From assembly GCA_017539215.1 (NCBI GenBank), contig JAFYHI010000072.1, positions 1 to 59,527 of the forward strand: a stretch of 59,527 nt of DNA, written 5' to 3'. Shown piece after piece: positions 8,850 through 17,770 of this stretch; position 1 is the stretch's first letter, and each line of letters opens with the position of its first letter. The DNA comes from Clostridia bacterium. Its GTDB lineage: Bacteria; Bacillota; Clostridia; Christensenellales; CAG-138. The translations under genes were made by a program, and so were the position numbers. The notes beneath the pieces were generated by a model. It was given only the letters and a program-made list of their open reading frames with translations, was not told the DNA's origin and ran no database searches.

Positions 8850-10382
8850 CTACCTCGAGCCCCAGTACTTTTGGTCGAGCCCGCGGAACCCCACGGCCTC
8901 AAGCACATGCTGTTTTTTGATCTGCGCGTCGCCCGCAAGGTCTGCAATGGTCCTTGCCACCTTGATAACGCGCGTATACGCCCTTGCCGAAAGCTTAAAC
9001 CTGTCGTATGCGGTGTGGAGCAATTCCTCTGCCTCCGGCTCCATACGACAGTACCTGCGCATGAGCGGCGTATTGAGCTGGGAATTGAAAAGGATCCCCT
9101 CGTCCTTATAACGCTCGGCCTGGACGCGCCTTGCGGCGCTGACGCGCGCGCGGATCGCCGCGGAGCTTTCGCCCTGCGTTTTTGACGTAAGCTCGCTGTA
9201 ATCGACCTCTACCATCTCGATATGGATATCGAGCCTGTCAAGCAGCGGAGAGCTGATGCGGTTGCGGTACTTTTCGATTTGAGCGGGGCTGCAGCGGCAC
9301 TCCTTTGTTTTGGAGCCGAAATTGCCGCATGGACATGGATTCATGGCGGCGACGAGCATAAACTCGGCGGGATACGTGGTTTTGGCGGACGCCCTTGTGA
9401 TGGTGACAACGCCGTCCTCGAGCGGCTGTCGGAGCGCCTCCAGGACCGGAGTCGGGAACTGCGGGAACTCGTCCATGAACAGTACGCCGTAATGGGCAAG
9501 GCTTATCTCTCCGGGGAGCGCACGGGATCCGCCTCCGACGAGCGCGGGTATGGACGCGGAGTGATGCGGCGCTCGGAACGGACGCTCACGCACTATGCCG
9601 CCCGTTCCGCGAAGCTCGCCCGCGACGGAATGGATCCTGGTTATCTCAAGCGATTCAGCCATTGAAAGCTCGGGCAGTATGGAGGGAATGCTGCGGGCAA
9701 GCATGGTCTTGCCGGAGCCCGGGCTGCCTATCATAAGCAGATTGTGATTGCCCGCAACGGCTATCTCCGCCGCGCGCTTGGCGTGCTGCTGGCCCTTTAT
9801 CTCGGCAAAATCATGCGAATAATGAACGGGCTGCTCTTCCCATTTAAGCTGGGGTATGGGCTCTATCGGGGTATAGCCCCTAAAATGGCCGACCGCCGCG
9901 TTCAGGTCGCTTACGGGATAGACCTTCATATCCGCAAAAAACGAAGCCTCCTCGGCGTTTTCGGCGGGCAGCATAACGTGACGGAAGCCGCGCTCATACG
10001 CGTTTATCACCATGGGCAGCACCCCTGTGACGGAGCGGACCGCGCCGTCCAAAGCAAGCTCGCCGATGATTATGTATTCGTCCGCGGCATGGAGCGGGAA
10101 CAAGCCCCTTGCCGCAAGTATACCAAGCGCGATAGGCAGGTCATAAACCGTGCCCTCCTTTTTGATATCGGCCGGGGCAAGGTTTACAAGCACCTTCATC
10201 TCGGGATAGGCGTAGCCGCTGTTGATTATGGCGGAGCGGACGCGCTCCTTTGACTCCTTAACGGCGTTGTCGGGCAGACCGACGGTATCGACCCTTTGCA
10301 TGCCCGACGAAAGGTCCACCTCCACCGTTATGGGGGCGCCCGTTATGCCTATCAATCCGTAGCTGTTGAGCTTGGCTAACAT
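8850..10382 (-). CDS. comM: ComM/YifB-type AAA+ ATPase (Mg-chelatase-like)
   Basis: A 510-residue hexameric helicase-like ATPase that promotes branch migration during natural transformation. The N-terminal half is a Lon-substrate-like domain (GLPDNAVKESKERVRSAI). Walker A is GSPGSGKTMLARS, Walker B is GVLFMDEFPQF, and MNPCPCGNFGSKTKECRC supplies a small Cys cluster typical of the family. The C-terminal Mg-chelatase domain follows (RAYTRVIKVARTIADL). The start overlaps the gtrA stop (TAATG). It is immediately followed by dprA, as in many bacteria. Confidence 0.95.
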   Translation of the reverse strand: MLAKLNSYGLIGITGAPITVEVDLSSGMQRVDTVGLPDNAVKESKERVRSAIINSGYAYPEMKVLVNLAPADIKKEGTVYDLPIALGILAARGLFPLHAADEYIIIGELALDGAVRSVTGVLPMVINAYERGFRHVMLPAENAEEASFFADMKVYPVSDLNAAVGHFRGYTPIEPIPQLKWEEQPVHYSHDFAEIKGQQHAKRAAEIAVAGNHNLLMIGSPGSGKTMLARSIPSILPELSMAESLEITRIHSVAGELRGTGGIVRERPFRAPHHSASIPALVGGGSRALPGEISLAHYGVLFMDEFPQFPTPVLEALRQPLEDGVVTITRASAKTTYPAEFMLVAAMNPCPCGNFGSKTKECRCSPAQIEKYRNRISSPLLDRLDIHIEMVEVDYSELTSKTQGESSAAIRARVSAARRVQAERYKDEGILFNSQLNTPLMRRYCRMEPEAEELLHTAYDRFKLSARAYTRVIKVARTIADLAGDAQIKKQHVLEAVGFRGLDQKYWGSR

Positions 10383-10897
10383 TAGCTTTCGGATACCTCC
10401 TGCTGTTTGGCTTTGAATACGAAGAGCTTGTTAAGCACGAAGTTGACCGGGATGCATATGCAGGTGGCAAGCAGCGAGCAGAACAGGTCGCCCGTAACTA
10501 TCTTGTGGATCAGCTCCGGAAGCCCAAGCCCCTCCCACCATTCGTTCAGGTGCAGTACGTTCTTGAAGAGGTAGATGAGCCCAAACGATATGAGCAGCAC
10601 CAGAAGGTTGACCGCGACGAAGCTGACCTTTTCGCGGACGGTCCTGCGGTGCTCCTCGCGGAAGGTCCAGCGGGAGTTCAAAACATAGCTGTTAAGTATG
10701 CCGCAGCCGTAGCCCACGGCCTTTGCGGCATAGACTATCCAGCTTCCCGAAAAAAACAGGTTCAGCACAAACGAAAGCCCTGTGTTCACCACCATGTCGA
10801 CTATGGTGTTGCTTGCGCCGACAAGCGCAAACTTTATAAGCTGGATAAGGCTTTTGCCCTTTTTGGGAGCGGATTGGTCCCGAAGGTTCTTTTCCAT
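10382..10897 (-). CDS. GtrA-family membrane protein
   Basis: A 171-residue protein with four predicted transmembrane helices: about 22-44 (FALVGASNTIVDMVVNTGLSF), 55-75, 91-111 and 130-155. The GtrA family takes part in moving polyprenyl-phosphate-linked sugars across the membrane or partners with GT-C glycosyltransferases. That fits its place directly after the PMT-family gene, 11 nt downstream with AAGGAG as ribosome-binding site. The charged N-terminus (residues 1-20) is cytoplasmic. The substrate cannot be told from sequence. Confidence 0.88.
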   Translation of the reverse strand: MEKNLRDQSAPKKGKSLIQLIKFALVGASNTIVDMVVNTGLSFVLNLFFSGSWIVYAAKAVGYGCGILNSYVLNSRWTFREEHRRTVREKVSFVAVNLLVLLISFGLIYLFKNVLHLNEWWEGLGLPELIHKIVTGDLFCSLLATCICIPVNFVLNKLFVFKAKQQEVSES

Positions 10898-10908
10898 TGG
10901 AATGCTCC

Positions 10909-13728
10909 TTACTTAATTATAATGGTGGTGGATGGGTTGGAAGGCTCGTAATCGAGGAACCTCCAGCCTATGCGGTAGGTCTTTAACACCTCGCCCGCCT
11001 CATTCTGGATCTGCCACTTGTGGAAGGGTACCCACTGCAGCGCCGCAACGTACCAGCGGGGTACCTCCATGCCCGAGATGACCGGGTAGAATATGATGAA
11101 GAACAGCAGCGCAAGGCCCATCCAGACGTACTTGAGCTTGGGTACGAAGCCGGGCTTTTGACCCGCCTTTGCCTTTTTATAAGCGTTGACGTCCTCCCAG
11201 TAGCCGATAAGATGGCCCGCGGCAAGGCAGATGAACGGCACCGACGCATAGAAGTGGTATGCGTAAGTGCTTCTGGGAACGAGCACCCACGGCAAGAACG
11301 ACGAGCCGAGGCACACGAATATGAACCAGGCTTCAAGCGGCAGGCGGCGCCTGCGGAACAGCAGCACGAACGCAAGTACAAGCGTTGCCGCCGTACAGCC
11401 CACCCATGTTGCCGGGTTGCCGAACGCCGAAATGGTGCCGACAAACCCGTGCGGGTTGCCGTAACCGCCGGCATAGAACCAAGTGGGTCTGAGATTACCC
11501 AGCCACATCCACCATGAGGAGGCGGCGCTGTGATCGGACTTTAACCCGCTGTGGTAGTTGAACATATCCTTTTGGTTCTTTATGACGCCCTTTACATATG
11601 TCTCGGCAGCCGTGCCGAGGCTGAGCTTTACGTCGGAGGCCGACTCGTAAGCATCGGGGCTTGCGGCGTAAATCTCCTGCTGTTTGGCGGGCTTCCACTG
11701 CGCGGTGTAGTAGCGGCAGTAGCTTGCGGCATAGATGACCGCCGGCACAGCCACGAAGAATATAACGCACCAGCAGCAGTACAGCACAGCGCGGCGCAGG
11801 AATTTGGACTTGAGGCCCTTATGCTCCGCGGTTTTGTCGAGGCGGAAGCTGCGCACGCCCATGACGATAAGCTTAACGAAGAACAGCACGGCAAGCGCGG
11901 CGCCGGTGTACATGCATATCCATTTGGAAGCACAGCCAAGTCCGAAGAACACACCCGAGAGCGCCAGCGCCTTGAGCGCGGGGCCGGTGGGATCCGCCAT
12001 ATCATACTCGATGAACCTGTACATGAAGTAGGTCATGAGCAGTATGAAGAACACCGCAAACGTGTCAACCGTGGCTATCCTTGCCATGGTAAAGTGCATA
12101 AAGTCGAACGTGAAGAGGAAAGTCGAGAAGAGCGCAAGCTCGGAACGCTTCAAAAGGCGCTTGCCGAAGCAGTACATTATCGGCACCATGGCGATGGCAA
12201 AGAGAGCGCCGGCGATCCTCCACCCGAAGGGCTTCATGCCGAAAACGAGTATGCCCAATGCAATGAACAGCTTGCCGAGCGGCGGATGGGTCCACTCGTA
12301 AACGGACTGGTTGTTTATGTGCTCCAGAGCCGTACGGCCATGGTACAGCTCGTCAAAATACATACCGTTGTAGCAGGAGGCGTACGCGGGCACGGTATCC
12401 TGCTCGTCAAAGAGGGCGGCCGCGGACTCGGGAACGCTGACCTCGAGCTTTTCGCCGTTCTCATCGAATATGACCAGCTCGTTCATAACGAGGTCCGGGT
12501 CGCTGCGCCTGCCGGAATCGCCGCCGATGACCTTTAACGTGAGGCCGGTGGTGGCCTGTGCGCCGGATACGCTGCCGGGGGACAGCTTTGCCCAGCGGAA
12601 CATATTGCCGTACTCGGTACGGTTCTTTTGGTCCATAGCTATCTCTTCGCCGGTATCGGTGACGAGAACGTAGTTGATATAGGAAATGCCGGAATTCTGC
12701 CAGACCTCGGAGATCTTGACCGACCTGCCGAACTCGATGCGCACGGAATCGCCCGTGTTGCCGCTCCACGCCTCAGTCGGGAAACGAAGCGTGCCGAGGC
12801 GTATGAGGCTGACCGCGGCGTAAACCGCCGTGAGCGCAACGACGAATATCCAATCGAGTTTTGAAAAGCGGAGCTTGCCGTCGACCTTTTCGGGCAGACC
12901 CATGCCCTTTACGCGGAAGAAGGACCTGCCGCGTATGGCGTCCATGCCGCTGAGCCCGCGCGAAGCGTCACGGGTATAGCTTTCGACCGAGGGAAGGGGC
13001 TTGGAGCCGTCGTTTTGCTCCGTCTTGCCGCGCTTGCCGCGCACGGCAAAGAACACGCCCGCGGCTACGGCAAGAGCGCCGAGTATTATTATAACCGGCA
13101 CGGCAGCGCCGCCGTTGACGGCCTTGGCTTCCCCGTCATCATCCTGAGTGCTGCCGTCGAAAAAGGGCACTATATTTCCGTCTGCGCTTTCGAGCTTTTC
13201 AACCGTGAAATCGTCGAACCACGCCTCGCCGTGCGAGACCATGCCATAACCGCCCAGCCTGCACGATACCACTAGATAGTCCTGCACGGGGCCCGTCCTG
13301 CCTACAAGCTCAACGCGGGTCCAGTCGGAATCTCCGTAAACGCCGTCGGAGGCGGCGACGATCTCCCGCAGGGCGACGTTTGCGCCGTTGCCGTTTTCAA
13401 CGCCCCTGGTCTTGACCATGCAGGAGATGCGATAGAAACTCGAGGGCTCCACCGCCACCTCGCGGTAAAGGGCGGCGTCGTCGTCCTCATTGACGGTTAT
13501 ATGCACGACGCTGCCGCGGCCCTCCTCCTCAACGACGGAAGCGGAGGCGTTGGCGTAGTTGTCCAAATACTCTGCCTCGTATGAGTGGAAGCTCCACCCC
13601 GCGGGAAGCCCGCCGACGACGTCATCGAACGAGTCGGAGAACACCGGCTTTTCGCCGTCGGCAACGGCGGGCAGGGCTGTTGTCACAAGCACCAGAAGCG
13701 CGGCTAAAACACATAAAAATCTCTTCAC
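10909..13728 (-). CDS. PMT-family (GT39) membrane glycosyltransferase with carbohydrate-binding and discoidin-like domains
   Basis: A 939-residue polytopic enzyme. Residues 1-23 are a signal peptide. About 28-178 is a jelly-roll, CBM4/9-like domain. About 210-230 is a membrane helix, followed by a cytoplasmic segment and a second helix near 293-312. About 315-440 is an exported beta-rich domain resembling F5/8 type C (discoidin). The remaining ~490 residues are the PMT catalytic membrane domain, with the conserved acidic pair in YFDELYHGRTAL and the WTHPPLGKLF motif. The family transfers a sugar from a polyprenyl-phosphate donor to Ser/Thr of exported proteins, or to lipids or polymers. It starts with GTG after GGGAGG (9-nt spacing). 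The extra N-terminal lectin-like domain is notable. Confidence 0.87.
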   Translation of the reverse strand: MKRFLCVLAALLVLVTTALPAVADGEKPVFSDSFDDVVGGLPAGWSFHSYEAEYLDNYANASASVVEEEGRGSVVHITVNEDDDAALYREVAVEPSSFYRISCMVKTRGVENGNGANVALREIVAASDGVYGDSDWTRVELVGRTGPVQDYLVVSCRLGGYGMVSHGEAWFDDFTVEKLESADGNIVPFFDGSTQDDDGEAKAVNGGAAVPVIIILGALAVAAGVFFAVRGKRGKTEQNDGSKPLPSVESYTRDASRGLSGMDAIRGRSFFRVKGMGLPEKVDGKLRFSKLDWIFVVALTAVYAAVSLIRLGTLRFPTEAWSGNTGDSVRIEFGRSVKISEVWQNSGISYINYVLVTDTGEEIAMDQKNRTEYGNMFRWAKLSPGSVSGAQATTGLTLKVIGGDSGRRSDPDLVMNELVIFDENGEKLEVSVPESAAALFDEQDTVPAYASCYNGMYFDELYHGRTALEHINNQSVYEWTHPPLGKLFIALGILVFGMKPFGWRIAGALFAIAMVPIMYCFGKRLLKRSELALFSTFLFTFDFMHFTMARIATVDTFAVFFILLMTYFMYRFIEYDMADPTGPALKALALSGVFFGLGCASKWICMYTGAALAVLFFVKLIVMGVRSFRLDKTAEHKGLKSKFLRRAVLYCCWCVIFFVAVPAVIYAASYCRYYTAQWKPAKQQEIYAASPDAYESASDVKLSLGTAAETYVKGVIKNQKDMFNYHSGLKSDHSAASSWWMWLGNLRPTWFYAGGYGNPHGFVGTISAFGNPATWVGCTAATLVLAFVLLFRRRRLPLEAWFIFVCLGSSFLPWVLVPRSTYAYHFYASVPFICLAAGHLIGYWEDVNAYKKAKAGQKPGFVPKLKYVWMGLALLFFIIFYPVISGMEVPRWYVAALQWVPFHKWQIQNEAGEVLKTYRIGWRFLDYEPSNPSTTIIIK

Positions 13729-13780
13729 GGTTAAAATCCTCCCGACCGAAAGGTCTTGCTGCGGATGCGCTCCGTCCGAC

Positions 13781-15268
13781 TCAGCCGTTAAAGGCCTTTA
13801 TCGGCTTATTGCGAAGCGCAAGGTCAAACACGACATAGGTAAACCATGCAAACAGCACGACGTTTGCAAGCGAACACCAGAATATGAGCCCCTCGTCCCA
13901 ATAGAGGCCGAACTCGAAGAGCTTGCTGTAATAGAAGGCCGCAATGCAGTTTACGAGCATGGTGGCGGCGTAGGCAAGGTAAGTTGCCAGCACGCGCCTG
14001 TCGTTGTAGAAAACATAGGCGAACATGAGCAGCATGAGCGCGGGGAAAACGTAGCGCTCGTGCATATAGTGACCGAACGTGAATATGCCCGCAAGCATAT
14101 ATGCCATGGTGAGCGGCAGCGCCCCGCGGCAGGACTTATGCCTGAGCACCGACGCGACGTAAAGGCCGATGGAGACCATTATGGAGAACGCCATGCCGAT
14201 AGTGCCCCATTTGCCGTAGGTCAGGCCCATGAAGGCGGTATCGACCTTTTTCCAATTGGCGCCGATGAGCGCCCAGAAATTATAGGCGTTGACCGTGGCG
14301 TACTCATAGGAAGTGGCGGTGCCGTAATACTTTTCGATCAGCCAGAAAGGGCCTTGCTCGCCCCTGAAGGGAGCGGCGATTATGAATATGACGGCAAACG
14401 CGCAGGCAACGGCGGCAAGCGTTTCAAGCAGGCGGCGGCCGACGGTGCTTTTTTTATTCTTCTGCACATAGGGGCAGTCGAATATGACGTACAGAACGTA
14501 CGCCGCGGCAAAGAGCGGCCCGCACATGAGCGCCTGCGGCTTCATTATAATGCCGAGGCCGTAAAAGAGGCCCGCCCAGACGGGATGCTTTTTATAAAGG
14601 AGCAGAATAGGTATAACAAGCGCGAGCGTGAGCGCCTGGTCTATCTGACCCCAGGCGGAGGACACGAACGCGATAACCGGCGTAAACACGGTGAGCGCCA
14701 GAAGCGCAAGCGCGGCGCTGCGGCGCATGGTCCTTTTGGCGTAACGGTAAACGAGATACCCGAAGGCAAGGTCGGCAATTATACAGGGGACCTTGACGAG
14801 CAGCGCGTTTACCTCCGCGCCGCCTCCGACGAGCTTATACACCCAGCTCATCGCACCGAGAACGAGCATATATCCCGGGGGATAATCGCACCAGTCATCG
14901 TAAAAATGCGCGGGGCCGTACTCGATCACGCGCCTGCCCCACACGACGAAGCAGTTTATATCGGTCTTGTGCCCGTAGAATATGAGCGAAAGCGCGACGC
15001 GCGCAGCAAGCCCGCAAAGGAGTATCAGCGCGACCCAGTACCAATCGGGGCTTTGCTGCTTCTGCACGTTGAAGGGCTTTTTGGCGCAGACGCGATGCCA
15101 CACGAATATGAGCACGGTGAGCAGCACGCCCAGCGCAGACCACAGCAGTATGCCGCGCGTGGGGAACTCGGTGGGGGCTTGGGCTGCGTTTTTCGCAAAG
15201 CCGGGTACCGCCGCAAGCGCGAGCAGGACCGCCGCAAATAAAATAAGGATACTTTTTTTGAGCTTCAT
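13781..15268 (-). CDS. GT-C fold membrane glycosyltransferase (GT39/GT87-like)
   Basis: A 495-residue protein with an N-terminal membrane/signal segment (about 5-25) and roughly ten or more further hydrophobic helices. The first external loop carries DINCFVVWG and the DYPPGYMLVLG motif, typical of lipid-phosphate-sugar dependent mannosyl- or arabinosyltransferases. LLYKKHPVWAGLFYGLGI and KPQALMCGPLF are typical of bacterial GT-C enzymes. I start at ATG 15268, 8 nt after GAGGT. It lies 52 nt upstream of the PMT-family gene and probably shares its transcript. The sugar and acceptor are unknown. Confidence 0.8.
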   Translation of the reverse strand: MKLKKSILILFAAVLLALAAVPGFAKNAAQAPTEFPTRGILLWSALGVLLTVLIFVWHRVCAKKPFNVQKQQSPDWYWVALILLCGLAARVALSLIFYGHKTDINCFVVWGRRVIEYGPAHFYDDWCDYPPGYMLVLGAMSWVYKLVGGGAEVNALLVKVPCIIADLAFGYLVYRYAKRTMRRSAALALLALTVFTPVIAFVSSAWGQIDQALTLALVIPILLLYKKHPVWAGLFYGLGIIMKPQALMCGPLFAAAYVLYVIFDCPYVQKNKKSTVGRRLLETLAAVACAFAVIFIIAAPFRGEQGPFWLIEKYYGTATSYEYATVNAYNFWALIGANWKKVDTAFMGLTYGKWGTIGMAFSIMVSIGLYVASVLRHKSCRGALPLTMAYMLAGIFTFGHYMHERYVFPALMLLMFAYVFYNDRRVLATYLAYAATMLVNCIAAFYYSKLFEFGLYWDEGLIFWCSLANVVLFAWFTYVVFDLALRNKPIKAFNG

Positions 15269-15298
15269 AAACAAGCACCTCAAATCAAAAGTAACCTT

Positions 15299-15307
15299 AT
15301 TATATCA
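15299..15307 (-). promoter_or_regulatory. Extended -10 promoter before the glycosylation genes
   Basis: On the minus strand the sequence TGATATAAT is a perfect extended -10 (TGnTATAAT), about 30 nt before the start of the GT-C gene. No good -35 is present at 16-18 bp. This may let the glycosylation block be transcribed independently of the upstream housekeeping operon. Confidence 0.5.
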
Positions 15308-15341
15308 TATTCTTTTGCCCAATAAAAGGGGGACTTTTCTT

Positions 15342-15695
15342 TTACACGGAAAAAGCCGCTTTTATGTAGTTTACGCCGTTTTCGGGCGTGACTTCGGCAA
15401 CGTCGAAGCGAACGACGCAGCCGGAGCAATCGTGCGAGCGCATATAGGCCAACGCCGCGCAAGTGACGTTTTTGCGCTTTTCGGCATTGACGGCGGCGGA
15501 AGGCGGCACGCGGGGGTCGGTCCTTGTCTTGACCTCGACAAAGGCCAAAACCCTGCCGCGCTTTGCGATGATGTCGACCTCCTTATGCCCGAAGGTATAA
15601 CCCCGCTCCAGAATGCGGTAGCCGCGCAGGATAAGGTATAGTACCGTGCGGCGCTCTCCCCTGTCGCCAAGCCTGCGTTTTTCGGTACGGCTCAA
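15342..15695 (-). CDS. YraN family protein (UPF0102, endonuclease-like fold)
   Basis: A 117-residue protein of the YraN family, which has a restriction-endonuclease-like core. Visible hallmarks are LGDRGERRTVLYLILRGYRIL, EVDIIAKRGRVLAFVEVKTR (the D-x(n)-E-V-K nuclease-type motif) and a C-terminal VRFDVAEV. The biochemical role is not settled. The best start is TTG at 15695, because GGAGG lies 7 nt upstream; a GTG two codons earlier is only 1 nt from GGAGG. It begins 2 nt after the rnhB stop; the rnhB-yraN pair is common in Firmicutes. Confidence 0.9.
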   Translation of the reverse strand: MSRTEKRRLGDRGERRTVLYLILRGYRILERGYTFGHKEVDIIAKRGRVLAFVEVKTRTDPRVPPSAAVNAEKRKNVTCAALAYMRSHDCSGCVVRFDVAEVTPENGVNYIKAAFSV

Positions 15696-15697
15696 TT

Positions 15698-16333
15698 TCA
15701 CCCCTCCCCTTTGACGAAATGGCCTATGAAGCTGCGCCTGTGGATCGGACACGGCCCAAGCGTTTTAAGAGCGGCGATATGCTCCGCCGTGCCGTAGCCC
15801 TTGTTTTTGGCAAAGCCGTAGCCGGGATAGACGGAATCGAACTCCTCCATCATGCGGTCGCGCGTGACCTTGGCCATGATGGAGGCGCAGGCGATCAGGT
15901 ACGAAAGCGCGTCGCCGTGTACGATCGAATGCCTGCGGCAGGGTATTTCAAGCCCCTGCACGGCGTCTATAAGCGCGGTATCGGCGGGAACGCCCATATT
16001 GAAGTAGGCCTCCTTAAAGGCGCGCTTTGTGGCGTTCAAAATGTTGACCTCGTCAATGACCTTTTCATCGCACACGCCGAAGCCTATTGCGCAGGCTGTC
16101 TGCGCTATCCTGTCATACAGGAGAGCGCGCTTTTTTTCGGAAAGTTTTTTTGAATCGTTAACGCCCTCGATAAGCGGCTCCGGCGGCATTATAAGGCAGC
16201 AGGTCACGACGGGACCCGCAAGCGGGCCGCGGCCCACCTCGTCCATACCGCAGACGGCCTCGCCCGCGGCCCAGAGCGGACGCTCGAACTCGGTGAGCTT
16301 CATAAGACGCTCGGCCTCGTTGACCTTAGGCAT
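15698..16333 (-). CDS. rnhB: Ribonuclease HII
   Basis: A 211-residue type 2 RNase H that cuts RNA in RNA/DNA hybrids and starts removal of misincorporated ribonucleotides. The first active-site acids are in CGMDEVGRGPLAGPV (Asp31, Glu32). DAVQGLEIPCRRHSIVHGDA and ASIMAKVTRDRMM supply the remaining acids and the conserved RDR. A C-terminal HRRSF motif completes the family profile. I use the ATG that overlaps the end of rbgA by 8 nt (MPKVNEAER); an upstream in-frame codon exists but has no support. It follows the rplS-rbgA-rnhB order of Bacillus. Confidence 0.95.
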   Translation of the reverse strand: MPKVNEAERLMKLTEFERPLWAAGEAVCGMDEVGRGPLAGPVVTCCLIMPPEPLIEGVNDSKKLSEKKRALLYDRIAQTACAIGFGVCDEKVIDEVNILNATKRAFKEAYFNMGVPADTALIDAVQGLEIPCRRHSIVHGDALSYLIACASIMAKVTRDRMMEEFDSVYPGYGFAKNKGYGTAEHIAALKTLGPCPIHRRSFIGHFVKGEG

Positions 16334-17201
16334 TTTCGGCCTCCGGCACGGAAGGCGACTCAAAGCAGACCTTTGCGATGCGCCCTGCGCGGAACTCGTC
16401 TAAAACGATCCTTGCGGCGCGCTCGGTATCGCAGACTCCGCCGGAGAGTATGAACCCGCGGCTTTTGGCGACGCCTTCGAGCATGGCCTCGGGAGCGGGC
16501 AGGCTTTCGGCGGAGGGCAGTTTTTTGTACCTTGCGCGAAGGTCGTCCGGGCATATGGAGTCAAGGTCGCAAAGAAGCAGGCCCGCAATCTCTTCAACGT
16601 TCATTATGTCGTCGCGGATGGAGCCGATATAGGCAAGATGCTTTGCAAGCTGCTGATCGTCGAGCTTGCCCCAGAGCAGGCCGGGAGTGTCCATAAGCTC
16701 AAGATATGGGCTGATCCTGACCCATTGCTTGCCGCGCGTAACGCCGGGCTTGTCGCCCGTTTTGGCGCGAACGACGCCCGCAAGCTTGTTTATAAAGGTG
16801 GACTTGCCCACGTTGGGCACGCCCACGACCATGGCGCGCAGGGTTTTTGAAACGCCCTTTTCACGGTATTTTTTCAGCACGGGCTCCCCCGCCTTTTCAA
16901 TGAAGGCGACGGCGTTTTTGCGCGCGGAAGAATTGACCGAAACGTACTCCATAACGGAAATGCCGGCTGCGGAAAAATAACGCGCCCACGCCTTGTTGGA
17001 GCTTTGCGGGGCAAGGTCGCTCTTGTTCAGCAGCATTACGCGGAGCTTACTGCGGAAGAGCTCCTCAAAATCGGGGTTGCGGCAGGCCAGAGGAGCGCGC
17101 GCATCGACTATCTCCACAACGACGTCGATAAGCTTTAAGTCCTCCTCAAGGCTGCGCCGGGCCTTTGTCATGTGGCCGGGGTACCAGTTGATGGTTTGCA
17201 T
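16326..17201 (-). CDS. rbgA: Ribosome biogenesis GTPase RbgA (YlqF)
   Basis: A 291-residue circularly permuted GTPase needed for late 50S subunit assembly. The G4 motif (NKSD, 59-62) comes before G1 (GVPNVGKST, 127-135) and G3 (DTPG, 171-174), as expected for the YlqF class. It starts INWYPGHMTKARR, the usual N-terminus, at ATG 17201 with AGGTG upstream. The C-terminal domain contacts 23S rRNA in known homologues. It lies 61 nt downstream of rplS, the usual neighbour. Confidence 0.96.
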   Translation of the reverse strand: MQTINWYPGHMTKARRSLEEDLKLIDVVVEIVDARAPLACRNPDFEELFRSKLRVMLLNKSDLAPQSSNKAWARYFSAAGISVMEYVSVNSSARKNAVAFIEKAGEPVLKKYREKGVSKTLRAMVVGVPNVGKSTFINKLAGVVRAKTGDKPGVTRGKQWVRISPYLELMDTPGLLWGKLDDQQLAKHLAYIGSIRDDIMNVEEIAGLLLCDLDSICPDDLRARYKKLPSAESLPAPEAMLEGVAKSRGFILSGGVCDTERAARIVLDEFRAGRIAKVCFESPSVPEAENA

Positions 17202-17262
17202 AAAACACCTCGGATTATAGAAATGCCCCGACGCCGTATGGGTCGGGGCATTGGGTGCAGGA

Positions 17263-17616
17263 TCACTTGGTAACAATGCGCTCCTTGATCTTGGCAGCCT
17301 TACCAACGCGGTCGCGGATGTAATAGAGCTTCGCGCGGCGTACAACACCGTGACGGACGACCTCTATACGGCCGATGGAGGGGCTGTGGTAGGGGAAGGT
17401 ACGCTCAACGCCGATGCCGTAGCTCATACGACGGACGGTGAAGGTCTTGCGGATACCGCCGCCCTGCATCTTGATGACGATGCCTTCGAAGTTCTGAAGG
17501 CGCTCGCGGGTGCCTTCAACGACCTTAACGTAAACACGGACGGTATCACCGATCTCGAGCTTGGGAAGGTCAGTGCGGAGCTGCTCTTTTTCGAGTTCCT
17601 GAATGATGTTTGCCAT
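17263..17616 (-). CDS. rplS: 50S ribosomal protein L19
   Basis: A 117-residue ribosomal protein located at the 30S-50S interface. It reads [18 protein letters not shown] at the start, then the SH3-like barrel ([21 protein letters not shown]) and the conserved [19 protein letters not shown] end. Length is normal. The start is ATG 17616, 6 nt after an AAAGGG-type site. It has its own strong promoter (17687-17715) and a leader of about 60 nt, so it can be expressed apart from trmD. Confidence 0.98.
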   Translation of the reverse strand: MANIIQELEKEQLRTDLPKLEIGDTVRVYVKVVEGTRERLQNFEGIVIKMQGGGIRKTFTVRRMSYGIGVERTFPYHSPSIGRIEVVRHGVVRRAKLYYIRDRVGKAAKIKERIVTK

Positions 17617-17686
17617 ATTATTGACCCTTTCTACAAGACGTTCATAAACCGACCCGCGGCCAGAGGACCGTCGCATTAACTGAATC

Positions 17687-17715
17687 AGTATAGCACGGGC
17701 GGAGGGAAAAATCAA
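17687..17715 (-). promoter_or_regulatory. Sigma-A promoter of rplS
   Basis: On the minus strand: -35 TTGATT (17710-17715), a 17-bp spacer, -10 TATACT (17687-17692). Transcription would start near 17680 and give a leader of about 64 nt before rplS. L19 leaders in Firmicutes can bind the protein for autoregulation; I see GC-rich pairing here but cannot confirm such a fold. Confidence 0.8.
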
Positions 17716-17745
17716 GTAAAACAGCGGCAAACTTCAAATATATTT

Positions 17746-17760
17746 GCAAACGACGTTTGC
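17746..17760. repeat. Short inverted repeat upstream of the rplS promoter
   Basis: GCAAACG, one central base, then CGTTTGC: 7-bp perfect arms. It lies 30 bp upstream of the rplS -35 and just after the small ORF ends. It could be an operator or a weak hairpin behind trmD; no T-tract follows directly. Confidence 0.5.
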
Positions 17761-17770
17761 CTGCGCATTA

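Noticed and set aside
13559..15241. A 560-codon plus-strand frame opposite the GT-C gene and the start of the PMT-family gene
   Set aside because: It spans two real minus-strand genes and their junction; composition is Arg/Glu/His-rich shadow sequence with no motifs.
17617..17686. Certain L19 leader regulatory RNA
   Set aside because: The leader is GC-rich and may pair, but I could not match it to the known L19 leader structure, so it is only mentioned with the promoter.
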